A DNA stretch of 53,709 nucleotides from Candidatus Cybelea sp. (GTDB taxonomy: Bacteria; Vulcanimicrobiota; Vulcanimicrobiia; Vulcanimicrobiales; Vulcanimicrobiaceae): NCBI GenBank assembly GCA_036489315.1, contig DASXFZ010000041.1, positions 1 through 53,709 on the forward strand, read 5' to 3'. A program made the translations under genes and the position numbers. This document shows, piece after piece, positions 42,758 to 51,473 of this stretch; within the stretch, counting starts at the first letter, position 1, and each line of letters starts with the position of its first letter. A model generated the notes under the pieces. The model was not told the origin of the DNA and ran no database searches. It saw only the letters and a program-made list of their open reading frames with translations.

Positions 42758-43258
42758 CTACGAGCCCGCTGCGCGAGCCCGCTCGATCGCCTCCAGCTCC
42801 TCGGCCGATGCCTGAATCGTCGGTTTGAAGGCCTCGACGGGTTTACCGTACGTGCGCGTGTCGGCGCGAGAGTAGATGCTCGTCAGCACCACGCCGTTGC
42901 CTTGGCGATTGAGCAGTGCAAGCGCGTACGAGAGGCCTGACTCGGCGTCGGCAAAGGCGTCGTAGCGCACGAAGCCGCAGCGTGAAACGTCGCTAAGCGA
43001 AAGCGCCTCCAGCGCTGCGAGGCGACCCTGCGTGCTTTCGAGCGTGGAGCGAAGCGACGTATCCGCGCTCTCGAGGGCCGCAAGGCGCTCGGAGGCGCGA
43101 CCGGCGCCCCCAGAAATGAGCTCGTCGTGGACATCGACCAGCGCCTGCACTCGGCTTAGCGCGGGGCGTACGATGGCGAGGTGATAGATCACGAGCGCCG
43201 CCAAGGCAGCGCCAAAGGCGATTAGGGCGGCATATAACGGTGAGAACTGCTGCATCAT
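42758..43258 (-). CDS. DUF4446 family protein
   Basis: A 166-residue protein with an N-terminal membrane segment (about residues 8-28), a helical probable coiled coil (about 35-88) and a C-terminal domain with FVRYDAFADAESGLSYALAL and NGNGVVLTSIYSR, the DUF4446 signature. It is the first protein gene after the SRP RNA in this leftward group and is 13 bases from the YggT gene. Function unknown. Confidence 0.88.
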   Translation of the reverse strand: MMQQFSPLYAALIAFGAALAALVIYHLAIVRPALSRVQALVDVHDELISGGAGRASERLAALESADTSLRSTLESTQGRLAALEALSLSDVSRCGFVRYDAFADAESGLSYALALLNRQGNGVVLTSIYSRADTRTYGKPVEAFKPTIQASAEELEAIERARAAGS

Positions 43259-43287
43259 AACGCTTCTACTGCTGTAACCACGACGAG

Positions 43288-43383
43288 AGTCAGGTGGTTC
43301 ACGGCACCCGTAAGTGCTCGCTTACCGTTGCTACCTTCCGGTTCTGGCGGGGTTCACGAGTTTACGCCGCGCGAAGCCCAACT
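43288..43383 (-). ncRNA. ffs: Signal recognition particle RNA (4.5S type)
   Basis: On the reverse strand the conserved domain IV apex reads GCCAGAACCGGAAGGTAGCA, the GGAA tetraloop and asymmetric internal loop that bind Ffh. Flanking sequences pair, ending in a terminal stem of AGTTGGG with CCTGACT (G-U pairs allowed). About 96 nt, the short bacterial form without the Alu domain. It lies upstream of the DUF4446 gene. Ends are estimated from pairing. Confidence 0.9.
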
Positions 43384-43430
43384 CCCATCATGGCCAGGCC
43401 ATGATAGCACAAGCAGCCAACGATCTTTCC

Positions 43431-43943
43431 ATGGTTCGCCCCTTGCTCATCGCGGCCGCCACGCTCGCCGCCGCGACGGCGCCAATCCAGCTGCACAGCA
43501 GCGACCTAGCCGCCGGGCGCGCCATACCAAAACCGTTCATGGCGCGCGACTGCGGCGGCACCAATACATCGCCCTCGCTAAACTGGAGCGGTGTGCCGGA
43601 GGGCACGAAATCCTTTGCGGTGATCGTGCACGACGCCGACGCAGCGGTTTCCGGCGGGTTCTACCATTGGGTCGTTTACAATCTGCCGGCTCAGACCCGT
43701 CGCCTCGAGACCAATGCGAAACTTGCCCCCGGCGAAGTGGGCGAAAGCTCGACTGGACGCGCGCAGTATTACGGCCCATGCCCGCCTCCCGGGCCGACGC
43801 ATCACTATACGATCACCCTGTACGCGCTCGACGTCTCGCATTTTGCCGCCGACCAGCCCTTGACGGGCGCCGCGCTCGAACGGCAGATGGAAGGACACGT
43901 CATCGCGCGAGGCGTTCTCCAAAACACCGCATCGACTCCCTAA
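43431..43943 (+). CDS. YbhB/YbcL (PEBP) family protein
   Basis: A 170-residue phosphatidylethanolamine-binding-protein-like protein. After a signal peptide (hydrophobic about residues 4-18) come family motifs: NTSPSLNWSGVPEGTKSFAV, the DADA and FYHWVVYNLP segments, and YYGPCPPPGPTHHYTITLYA with the ligand-site DPD-GxHxY-type residues in modified form. The frame opens further upstream, partly over the SRP RNA gene; ATG 43431 gives a normal signal peptide, while ATG 43401 is possible. Followed by the CDGSH gene. Confidence 0.9.
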   Translation: MVRPLLIAAATLAAATAPIQLHSSDLAAGRAIPKPFMARDCGGTNTSPSLNWSGVPEGTKSFAVIVHDADAAVSGGFYHWVVYNLPAQTRRLETNAKLAPGEVGESSTGRAQYYGPCPPPGPTHHYTITLYALDVSHFAADQPLTGAALERQMEGHVIARGVLQNTASTP

Positions 43944-43980
43944 GCCGGAGCGCCGTCGAAAGCTGTCGAAGCAGACGGCA

Positions 43981-44214
43981 ATGAACGACGTTACGATCAA
44001 AGTTCGCGAGAGCGGCCCATATCTCGTTAGAGGAACGATCACGCTCACCGACGCCGACGGAAACCCCTACACCGTTTCGGGTGAGAATGTTGCGCTCTGC
44101 CGCTGCGGCGGCTCGCAAACCAAGCCCTTTTGCGACGGCTCCCACCGCGAAAACGGCTTTTCGGCCGGCGAGCGGGCTGCGGTCGAGCCGGGCGTCGAGC
44201 CGAGTACGGCGTAA
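43981..44214 (+). CDS. CDGSH iron-sulfur domain protein
   Basis: A 77-residue protein with one CDGSH zinc-finger-like domain: C40-R-C42, Ser-Gln-Thr-Lys-Pro and C51-D-G-S-H55. The 3 Cys/1 His set binds a 2Fe-2S cluster, as in mitoNEET-type proteins. Its stop TAA overlaps the hmgA ATG by one base, so it is translationally coupled to homogentisate dioxygenase, an iron enzyme. A role in electron or iron supply for that enzyme is a reasonable guess, not shown. Confidence 0.93.
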   Translation: MNDVTIKVRESGPYLVRGTITLTDADGNPYTVSGENVALCRCGGSQTKPFCDGSHRENGFSAGERAAVEPGVEPSTA

Positions 44215-45383
44215 TGCCCTCGTATCTTCGGGAAGGCCGCGTCCCGCATAAGCGCCACATTCAATTCCGACGCCCCGACGGCGGCCTCTACGCCGAAGAG
44301 CTCTTCTCAACCAAAGGGTTCGAGAGCGTCTACTCGCTGCTCTATCACCTCCGGCCGCCGACCGCGACGCTCGACGTACTTCCCTGGGATCGCCCGGCGA
44401 TTGCCTTCTCGGCGAACGAGCCGCTGCGCAACCGCCACTTCAAGACGCCGCAGCTTGCGCAGTCCGGGCTCGATGCCATCGAATCGCGCACGCCGGTGCT
44501 TGGTAACGAGGATATCGTCCTTTCGATTGCGAGCGCCGAGCGCCCGATGGAATACTTTTATCGCAATACCGGGGGCGACGAGCTACTCTTCGTCCACACC
44601 GGCTCCGGAATCATCGAAAGCCAGTTCGGCGAGCTCGCCTATCGCGCGCATGACTATCTCGTGATACCGACCGGAACGACCTACCGGGTCGTTCCAGCCT
44701 CGCCGACCCGGATGCTCGTTCACGAGTCGCGGGGCAGCGTGACGATTCCGCGCCGCTACCGCAATGAGTTCGGACAACTCGAGGAGCAGGCGCCGTACTA
44801 CGAACGCGACTTTCGAGCGCCGCTGCTGCAGGCCCCGGTTGAGGCGCAAGGCCAGTACGAGGTGCGCGTTACCAACGGTGGACGCAACGCGATTTACATC
44901 GTGCAGAATCATCCGTGCGACGTGGTCGGCTGGGACGGCTACTGTTACCCCTACGCTTTCAACCTCGAAGAGTTCATGCCGATCACTGGCAAGCTCCATC
45001 AGCCGCCGCCGGCGCACGCAACCTTCGAAGCGCCCGGCGCCGCGTTCTGCGCGTTCGTGCCGCGGCTCTTCGATTATCACCCGCTCGCGATTCCGGTGCC
45101 GTACAATCATTCGAGCGTCGACTGCGACGAAGTACTCTATTACGTCAGCGGAAATTTCATGAGCCGGCGAGGGGTCGAAGAGGGCTCGATCACTCTGCAT
45201 GCCGCGGGCGCGCCGCACGGCCCGCAGCCCGGCGCCGTCGAGTCGAGCCTCGGGAAAACGTCGACCGACGAGATCGCGGTGATGGTCGATACGTTCCGGC
45301 CGCTGCAGCTTACGCAGGCCGCGCTTCGCTCCGAAGATCCGGCGTACTTCCGTTCGTGGATCGAGACGTCCAGCGCCGTCTAG
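44214..45383 (+). CDS. hmgA: Homogentisate 1,2-dioxygenase
   Basis: Ring-cleaving non-haem iron dioxygenase that turns homogentisate into maleylacetoacetate. The 389-residue protein has the cupin-like HGD fold with GGDELLFVHTGSG, AHDYLVIPTGTTYRV, GWDGYCYPYAFNLEEF and the C-terminal YNHSSVDCDEVLYYVSG and HAAGAPHGPQPG segments carrying iron-ligand His/Glu residues. Shorter than the about 430-residue Pseudomonas/human enzyme, like other compact bacterial forms. ATG 44214 is chosen because it overlaps the CDGSH stop and begins at the family N terminus. It converges with fahA. Confidence 0.94.
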   Translation: MPSYLREGRVPHKRHIQFRRPDGGLYAEELFSTKGFESVYSLLYHLRPPTATLDVLPWDRPAIAFSANEPLRNRHFKTPQLAQSGLDAIESRTPVLGNEDIVLSIASAERPMEYFYRNTGGDELLFVHTGSGIIESQFGELAYRAHDYLVIPTGTTYRVVPASPTRMLVHESRGSVTIPRRYRNEFGQLEEQAPYYERDFRAPLLQAPVEAQGQYEVRVTNGGRNAIYIVQNHPCDVVGWDGYCYPYAFNLEEFMPITGKLHQPPPAHATFEAPGAAFCAFVPRLFDYHPLAIPVPYNHSSVDCDEVLYYVSGNFMSRRGVEEGSITLHAAGAPHGPQPGAVESSLGKTSTDEIAVMVDTFRPLQLTQAALRSEDPAYFRSWIETSSAV

Positions 45384-45407
45384 ACGAAGCCGCTGCGCAG
45401 TGGCGTC

Positions 45408-46691
45408 CTAGCTGGGCCTCACTCGCCCGCGAGCGCGGCCGAATCCGATGCGGCGTGCTCCGGGACGCTCGCACCAGCCGCGCAGCGTAACCTCGTCGCC
45501 GTCTTGCAAAAAAGCGCGGCTCTCGCCGCCCCCCAGTGAGATCGGGCGCTCGCCGTTCCATGAGAGCTCGATAAAGCTGCCCTGACTCGCGCCTTGCGAG
45601 CCGCTGATCGTTCCCGAGGCAAACAGATCTCCCGGTCGCGCGACGGCACCGTTGGAGGTTGCGTGCGCGAGCTGCTGCGCGATGCTCCAGTACATGTCGC
45701 GGAACGTCGTCCGGGAGATCGTTTGCGCAGCAGTGCCACGCTCGCGCATGCCATCGCTCTGCAGATCGACCGCGAGGGAGATATCGTAGGCCCAGGGACC
45801 CTCCGTCTTAAGGTACGGAAGCGGTGCCGGCTCTTGTACCGGCCCTGCAACGCGAAACGGCTCGAGCGCGTCGAGCGTAACGATCCACGGCGAAATCGTC
45901 GTCGCGAACGACTTGCCCAGGAATGGCCCCAGCGGCTGATACTCCCAAGCCTGAATATCGCGCGCGCTCCAGTCGTTGACGAGCACCAGGCCAAAAATAT
46001 GCTCGCGCGCGTCAGCAGACGGAATTGGGGTGCCCAAGCGATTGCCCGGACCCATAACGAAGCCCACCTCGAGTTCGATATCGAGCCGCCGGCTCGGCCC
46101 GTAGTCGGGGGCGTCCTCGTTGGGGGCCTTGCGTTGTCCCTGCGGACGGCGAACCTGCGTGCCGTCGATGACGATGCTGCTCGAGCGCCCGTGATACCCA
46201 ACCGGCAGCCAGCGCCAGTTCGGCATCAGCGGCTCGGCGTTGGGTCGAAAGAGGCGTCCCAAGTTCGTTGCGTGCTCGAGCGACGAGTAGAAGTCGACGT
46301 AGTCGCCGATCTCCATCGGCACGCGCATCTCGGCCGAATCGCGACGCGCAAAAAATGCTTCTCGATCCAACCGGGCTAGACGCGGATCGCCTCCGGCGCG
46401 CAGCAGCTGCGAGAGCCGCTCCCGCAGCGGCCCCCAGACGCTCGCCCCTGCAGCCAGCAGCGGATTGAGAACCGCGGCCGTCAGCAGCTCCCGCTCGCAG
46501 AGGTCGTCGAGCATTGCGGTCTCGGCGAGTTCGCGCAGGTCGAGGATTAGATCGCCGATCGCAACACCGATTCGTGCGACGCCGCGCTTTTCGAAGACGC
46601 CGAAGGGAAGGTTTTGAATCGGAAAGTCGCTCTCGGGTGCAACTTCGATCCAGGATTCGAGCCGTTGGTCGGTCGTGTCGCCTGGGCTCAT
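45408..46691 (-). CDS. fahA: Fumarylacetoacetase
   Basis: Final enzyme of tyrosine degradation; hydrolyses fumarylacetoacetate to fumarate and acetoacetate. The 427-residue protein has an N-terminal SH3-like domain (PIQNLPFGVF) and the C-terminal catalytic FAH domain with DYVDFYSSLEHATN, PNWRWLPVGYHGRSSS, the metal-binding DIELEVGFVMG and VLVNDWSARDIQAWEY, and LFASGTISG. Its ATG overlaps the stop of the unrecognised upstream gene (ATGA). Converges with hmgA across 24 bases. Confidence 0.97.
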   Translation of the reverse strand: MSPGDTTDQRLESWIEVAPESDFPIQNLPFGVFEKRGVARIGVAIGDLILDLRELAETAMLDDLCERELLTAAVLNPLLAAGASVWGPLRERLSQLLRAGGDPRLARLDREAFFARRDSAEMRVPMEIGDYVDFYSSLEHATNLGRLFRPNAEPLMPNWRWLPVGYHGRSSSIVIDGTQVRRPQGQRKAPNEDAPDYGPSRRLDIELEVGFVMGPGNRLGTPIPSADAREHIFGLVLVNDWSARDIQAWEYQPLGPFLGKSFATTISPWIVTLDALEPFRVAGPVQEPAPLPYLKTEGPWAYDISLAVDLQSDGMRERGTAAQTISRTTFRDMYWSIAQQLAHATSNGAVARPGDLFASGTISGSQGASQGSFIELSWNGERPISLGGGESRAFLQDGDEVTLRGWCERPGARRIGFGRARGRVRPS

Positions 46692-47581
46692 TGGGTAGGG
46701 AGAACCCCCAGCGCCGTCAAGTCCTCAACGGGTTCGGCGAAGCTGCAGCTGCCGTACGCAACGAAGGTCTGCTCGCGCGTCTCCCTCAGGCGAGCAACGT
46801 CGACACGCTGCTCCCTCCACCGCATCGCCGGCGCTTCGAAGCCAAACGCGCTCGGATCTTCTTCAGCGACGACCCGGCTCAGCGTGGCGAGATCGACGCG
46901 CGGCGCCAGCGCAGCGGCCGCCAAGATGTTGAGAAAGCCGTGCATCACGAAACCGCTCTGCGCGTTGAAGTGGCGCACGGGATGGTGCAGTCCGGCCGTT
47001 GCTTTAAACGGCACGCTCGCTGCCGCCGCGGCGGCGATGAAGCGCGCGACCTCGTCTACCGGCGGAAAGGCATCGCCGGTGACGCCGCCGCAGCGCAGCT
47101 TCGCACCGAATCTCGCCGAGGCCGCGGCCGAGAGCTCGCTTTCGATCGATAGCGAGTTCGCGGGCGAGCGCACGAACTCGAGATAGACCGGCAGATCCCC
47201 GAGCCCGAGCAGATCGAGCGTTACGCGAAGCTGCTGCAGCGATTCGCGCACCGTGCCCTCGTCATCGCTTCCGGTGGTCACCGGCAACTCGATCGTCTCG
47301 ATCGCAACGCCGGCGTTGCGGAGTGCTGCGAGCCTTTCGATTTCCGACGGAGCGGCGATGACCGAGAACGGCGCGGGCGCGTTCTGCCCTTCCTCCGCTA
47401 GGAGTTTTAAAGGGATGATAAACCGGCCGAGCATCCAGGCGTAGGGGCCCGACCGAGCTTGACGATACTCCTCTCGCGCCTGCGACAGCGAGAGTTGCGC
47501 CGGCGGGAAGAGGCCCGCGTAGTCAACTAAATCGGAGAAAGCCGCAAAAACAGCCGGCGACGCTGCAACCGATGTTCCCAT
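46688..47581 (-). CDS. Uncharacterised protein coupled to fumarylacetoacetase, TIM-barrel-like
   Basis: I do not recognise this 297-residue protein. Its strand-helix rhythm looks like a (beta/alpha)8 barrel: strands at PFSVIAA, IETIELPV, LPVYLEFV, GAKLRCGG and VPFKATAGLHH. The last, with a Lys and paired His at a strand end, followed by HGFLNILAAA, looks like an active site. It starts at ATG 47581, divergent from hpd with 56 bases between, and its stop overlaps fahA. That position, in a pathway cluster lacking maleylacetoacetate isomerase, makes an accessory or replacement step in homogentisate degradation plausible. It is not a glutathione-S-transferase fold like the known isomerase. Confidence 0.7.
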   Translation of the reverse strand: MGTSVAASPAVFAAFSDLVDYAGLFPPAQLSLSQAREEYRQARSGPYAWMLGRFIIPLKLLAEEGQNAPAPFSVIAAPSEIERLAALRNAGVAIETIELPVTTGSDDEGTVRESLQQLRVTLDLLGLGDLPVYLEFVRSPANSLSIESELSAAASARFGAKLRCGGVTGDAFPPVDEVARFIAAAAAASVPFKATAGLHHPVRHFNAQSGFVMHGFLNILAAAALAPRVDLATLSRVVAEEDPSAFGFEAPAMRWREQRVDVARLRETREQTFVAYGSCSFAEPVEDLTALGVLPTQ

Positions 47582-47637
47582 AGGGCGCCTGCTTTCGCGA
47601 CAGGGCCGCCGCCGCGCCTTCGCTAAGGCTCTCGATT

Positions 47638-48753
47638 ATGAGCACAATCACCGAGGCCCGCAGCAACCCGCTAGCGCAGATCGATTGGGACTACGTCGAA
47701 TTCTACGTCGGGAACGCCAAGCAGGCCGCGCACTTCTATATGTCGGCCTTCGGCTTCGAGCAAATCGCCTACGCCGGACCGGAGACCGGCGTCCGCGATC
47801 GCGTCAGCTATCTTCTGCAGCAGAACAAGCTGCGCTTCGTCCTGACCGCGAGCCTCCAGCCGGACGACGAGATCGCCCGTCACGTGGCCCTGCATGGCGA
47901 CGGCATCAAAGATATCGCGATTCTCGTCGAGGACGCGAATGCCGCCTTCGAGATGGCGGTCCGCGGCGGTGCCCGCGTCGTCGCCCCGCCCGAAGTCCTT
48001 GAAGATGCAAGCGGACGCATCGTTCGCGCTGCGATCGCAACCTATGGCGACACGGTGCATTCGTTCATTGCACGCGACGGGTATCGCGGCGTCTTCGCCC
48101 CCGGATTCGTCGAAGCGCCTCGCCGCATCGCCGGCACCCAGAAGCCCGGCCTGCTCTTCATCGATCACTGCGTCGGCAACGTCGGCTGGGGCGAGATGGA
48201 CGCCTGGGGCGATTTCTACGCACGCGTCTTCGGCTTCTCGCAACTCGTCTCGTTCGACGACAAAGACATCTCGACCGAGTTCACGGCGCTGCGTTCCAAG
48301 GTGATGACCGATCCGCGCCATCAGGTGAAGTTTCCGATCAACGAGCCTGCCCAGGGCAAAAAGAAATCGCAGATCGAGGAGTATCTCGACTTCTACCACG
48401 GCGCCGGCGTCCAGCACATGGCGATCCGCACCGACGACATCGCCGAAACGATCCGCGCGCTCAAAGCCAACGGCGTCGAATTCCTCGACACCCCGGATTC
48501 GTATTACGAGATGCTCCAAGAACGGGTTGGTACGATCGACGAAGCGATCGAGACGCTGCGCGAGCTGCGGATCCTCGTCGACCGCGACGACATGGGCTAC
48601 ATGCTGCAGATCTTCACCAAGCCGCTGCAGGACCGGCCGACCGTCTTCTTCGAGATCATCCAGCGCAAGGGCAGCCTCTCCTTCGGCAAAGGCAACTTCA
48701 AAGCGCTCTTCGTTTCGATCGAGCGAGAACAGGAAAAACGGGGAACGCTCTAG
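47638..48753 (+). CDS. hpd: 4-hydroxyphenylpyruvate dioxygenase
   Basis: Fe(II) dioxygenase that converts 4-hydroxyphenylpyruvate to homogentisate. The 371-residue protein has two vicinal-oxygen-chelate halves and the complete facial triad H177 (FIDHCVGNV), H260 (GVQHMAI) and E339 (FFEIIQRKG). The C-terminal gate region around GKGNFKALFVSIE is present. It faces the unrecognised gene/fahA divergently, so one 56-base region must serve both sides. The EgtB-like gene follows after 9 bases. Confidence 0.97.
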   Translation: MSTITEARSNPLAQIDWDYVEFYVGNAKQAAHFYMSAFGFEQIAYAGPETGVRDRVSYLLQQNKLRFVLTASLQPDDEIARHVALHGDGIKDIAILVEDANAAFEMAVRGGARVVAPPEVLEDASGRIVRAAIATYGDTVHSFIARDGYRGVFAPGFVEAPRRIAGTQKPGLLFIDHCVGNVGWGEMDAWGDFYARVFGFSQLVSFDDKDISTEFTALRSKVMTDPRHQVKFPINEPAQGKKKSQIEEYLDFYHGAGVQHMAIRTDDIAETIRALKANGVEFLDTPDSYYEMLQERVGTIDEAIETLRELRILVDRDDMGYMLQIFTKPLQDRPTVFFEIIQRKGSLSFGKGNFKALFVSIEREQEKRGTL

Positions 48754-48762
48754 GTCAGGATC

Positions 48763-50025
48763 ATGATTACTACGCCAGATATCGACCGCGCCGGCATGCT
48801 CGCGCGGTATCGCGAAAACCGCAAGCGGAGCGCCCGGCTCTTCGGGCTCGTCCACGAGGACGCGTTTTACGATCGTCCAATCCCGCTGCGCCATCCGTTT
48901 GCGTTCTACGAAGGACACATACCGGCGTTTAGCTACTTCACGCTCAACGAACGCAGCCTCGGCGCGCCCGCCCTCAATGCCGCCTTCGAACGGCTCTTCG
49001 AGCGCGGCATCGATCCGGGCAGTCGTGACGAGGCCCGCCGTCACGCTCGAAGCGATTGGCCGGCTCGCGATGCAGTTGCTGCGTTTGGGGTGCAATGCGA
49101 TACCGCGGTCGAACGTGCGCTGCACTCCGGCGCGATCGACGATCCATCGAATCCGCGGCTGGTTCGCGCGCAGGCGGCGTGGACGATCCTCGAACACGAA
49201 GAGATGCATCACGAGACGCTGCTCTACATCATCCATCAGTTGGAGCCCGGCCGCAAACAGAGAATCGCGCAGGAGCATCGCGATCACGCAGACCCGCGGT
49301 CGCCCCTCATCCGCGTCGAGCAGGGAACCGCGACGCTTGGGGCGCGGCCCGGCGAGATTCCCTTTGGCTGGGACAACGAGTTCGGCCGTACGACCGTCGA
49401 CGTTGCAGGCTTCGATATTATGCGGTATCCGGTAACGAACGGAGCTTGGCTTCGTTTCGTCGCCGAGGGCGGCCCCGCGCCGATCTTTTGGAAGGAACGC
49501 GACGGCGCGTGGTTCCTTCACACGCTTTTTGAGGAGATACCCTTGCCGCTATCGTGGCCCGTCTACGTCACTCATCGGCAGGCCGAAGCCTACGCTGCTT
49601 GGGCGGGGATGCGCCTCCCGAGCGAAGCCGAGTACCATCGCGCCGCCTACGGCGCGCCCGACGGCAGCGAACGCGCCTTCCCGTGGGGAACGCAAGAACC
49701 GCAGGCTCGGCACGGCAACTTCGGGATGGCGCGCTTCGACCCCGAACCCGTCGACGCTCGCCCGGACGGCGACAGCGCCTGGGGCGTCGCCGACCTCATC
49801 GGCAACGGTTGGGAGTGGACCGCAACACCCTTTGGCCCACTGCCCGGATTCGAGCCGATGGCCTCCTATCCGCAATACTCGGCCGACTTCTTTGACGGCC
49901 GCCACTACGTGATGAAGGGCGCGAGCCCGGTGACCGCCCGCACGATGATCCGGCGAAGCTTCCGCAACTGGTTCTTCGACGACTATCCCTACATGTACGC
50001 GAAGTTCCGGTGCGTCGCGGCGTGA
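48763..50025 (+). CDS. EgtB-like sulfoxide synthase family protein (DinB + FGE-sulfatase domains)
   Basis: A 420-residue two-domain protein with an N-terminal DinB-like four-helix domain and a C-terminal formylglycine-generating-enzyme-like (C-type lectin) domain. The iron-binding H145-x3-H149-x-E151 motif of EgtB/OvoA/SenA enzymes is intact (EHEEMHHETL), and GNGWEWTATPFGP and KGASPVTARTMIRRSFRNWF mark the FGE domain. EgtB joins a thiol to hercynine in ergothioneine synthesis. No EgtD methyltransferase or SenB-like gene is in the window, so the substrate is open. It lies 9 bases after hpd and overlaps icd by one base. Confidence 0.85.
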   Translation: MITTPDIDRAGMLARYRENRKRSARLFGLVHEDAFYDRPIPLRHPFAFYEGHIPAFSYFTLNERSLGAPALNAAFERLFERGIDPGSRDEARRHARSDWPARDAVAAFGVQCDTAVERALHSGAIDDPSNPRLVRAQAAWTILEHEEMHHETLLYIIHQLEPGRKQRIAQEHRDHADPRSPLIRVEQGTATLGARPGEIPFGWDNEFGRTTVDVAGFDIMRYPVTNGAWLRFVAEGGPAPIFWKERDGAWFLHTLFEEIPLPLSWPVYVTHRQAEAYAAWAGMRLPSEAEYHRAAYGAPDGSERAFPWGTQEPQARHGNFGMARFDPEPVDARPDGDSAWGVADLIGNGWEWTATPFGPLPGFEPMASYPQYSADFFDGRHYVMKGASPVTARTMIRRSFRNWFFDDYPYMYAKFRCVAA

Positions 50026-51461
50026 TGACGACACCAGTCACCGTTGCCTACGGCGACGGAATCGGCCCCGAAATCATGACCGCGACCCTGCGCATTCTCG
50101 ACGCTGCGGGCGCGCGGCTCGAACTCGAACGCATCGAGATCGGCGAGTCGATCTACGAAAAAGGTTTGAGCAACGGCATCGAGCCTTCGTCCTGGGAATC
50201 CCTGCGCCGCACGAAGGTCTTTTTGAAGGCGCCGATCACGACGCCTCAAGGCGGCGGCTTCAAAAGCCTCAACGTCACCGTTCGCAAGACGCTGGGCATG
50301 TACGCAAACGTGCGGCCCTGCATGTCGCTCTATCCGTACGTTGCAACCAAACATCCGGCGATGGACGTCGTCATCGTGCGCGAGAACGAGGAGGACGTCT
50401 ACGGCGGCATCGAGCACCGCCAGACCAATCAGGTCGCCCAGTGCCTCAAGTTGATCTCGCGCCCGGGAAGCAAGCGCATCATCCGCTACGCCTTCGAGTA
50501 CGCTCGCGCGAACAAACGCAAAAAAGTCACGTGCTTCACCAAAGACAACATCATGAAGATTACGGATGGCTTGTTCCACCGGACCTTCACCGAGATCGCC
50601 ACCGAGTATCCGGAGATCGAGAACGAGCACTGGATCGTCGACATCGGGGCGGCCAAGATGGCCGACACGCCCGAAGCCTTTGACGTGATCGTGATGCCGA
50701 ATCTCTACGGCGACGTGCTCTCCGACGTCGCCGCGCAGATCACCGGCTCCGTCGGCCTCGCGGGCTCGGCCAACATCGGCGACCACTGCTCGATGTTCGA
50801 GGCGATCCACGGCTCGGCGCCGCGCCGCGCGGGGCAAAACATGGCGAATCCCTCAGGCTTGCTGCATGGCGCGATCATGATGCTCGTGCACGTCGGCCAG
50901 GCCGACGCTGCGGAGCGAGTGCACAACGCCTGGCTGGTGACGATCGAAGAGGGCGTTCACACCTACGACATCTTCAAGGAAGGGACGTCGCGCAAAAAAG
51001 TCGGGACGAAAGAGTTTGCCGATGCGGTCATCGCGCGTTTGGGCGAGAAGCCTGAAAACCTCAAACCGGCCGAATACGATAAGGACGTTCAGATGAACCT
51101 GGCGATCCGGCCGGCGGGCAAACCGCCGATGAAGGTGCGAACTGGCGTCGACCTTTTCATCGACCGTCGCGACGGAGATCCCGACGTGATCGCCGGCCTG
51201 ATGCAGCAGCTCGACGTCGACGGCACGCGCCTCACCACGATCAGCAATCGGGGCACGAAGGTCTGGCCGAACGGAAATCCCGATACCTACTGGAGCGACC
51301 ACTGGTCGTGCCGCTTCGAAGGCGATGGGAAGCCGTTTACCGCCGATCACGTCGTCGCGCTGCTCGAGGCGGCGAACCGAGCCGGTTTCGACGTGATCAA
51401 GACCGAGGGGCTCTACACCTTCAACGGGGAGCGCGGGTACTCGCTCGCGCAAGGAGAGTAA
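50025..51461 (+). CDS. icd: NADP-dependent isocitrate dehydrogenase (Thermus-type, with C-terminal extension)
   Basis: Oxidative decarboxylation of isocitrate to 2-oxoglutarate in the TCA cycle. The 478-residue protein has the family start YGDGIGPEIM, substrate site around SLNVTVRKTLGMYANVRPC, VIVRENEEDVYGGIEH, the metal-binding NLYGDVLSDVAAQITG and the cofactor loop EAIHGSAPRRAGQNMANPS. A C-terminal domain of about 130 residues after the core resembles the long Thermus/Rickettsia-type enzymes. ATG 50025 overlaps the EgtB-like stop by one base. It shares 2-oxoglutarate and fumarate metabolism with the tyrosine genes only loosely. Confidence 0.92.
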   Translation: MTTPVTVAYGDGIGPEIMTATLRILDAAGARLELERIEIGESIYEKGLSNGIEPSSWESLRRTKVFLKAPITTPQGGGFKSLNVTVRKTLGMYANVRPCMSLYPYVATKHPAMDVVIVRENEEDVYGGIEHRQTNQVAQCLKLISRPGSKRIIRYAFEYARANKRKKVTCFTKDNIMKITDGLFHRTFTEIATEYPEIENEHWIVDIGAAKMADTPEAFDVIVMPNLYGDVLSDVAAQITGSVGLAGSANIGDHCSMFEAIHGSAPRRAGQNMANPSGLLHGAIMMLVHVGQADAAERVHNAWLVTIEEGVHTYDIFKEGTSRKKVGTKEFADAVIARLGEKPENLKPAEYDKDVQMNLAIRPAGKPPMKVRTGVDLFIDRRDGDPDVIAGLMQQLDVDGTRLTTISNRGTKVWPNGNPDTYWSDHWSCRFEGDGKPFTADHVVALLEAANRAGFDVIKTEGLYTFNGERGYSLAQGE

Positions 51462-51473
51462 GCCCAAAGAAAC

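Noticed and set aside
47671-49521. A 616-codon leftward frame over hpd and the EgtB-like gene
   Set aside because: Both plus-strand genes have complete active sites; the antisense product is compositionally biased and shows no motif.
48763-50025. Formylglycine-generating enzyme for the sulfatase
   Set aside because: The protein has the DinB domain and iron motif of EgtB-type enzymes, which differ from true FGE, and it is far from the sulfatase.
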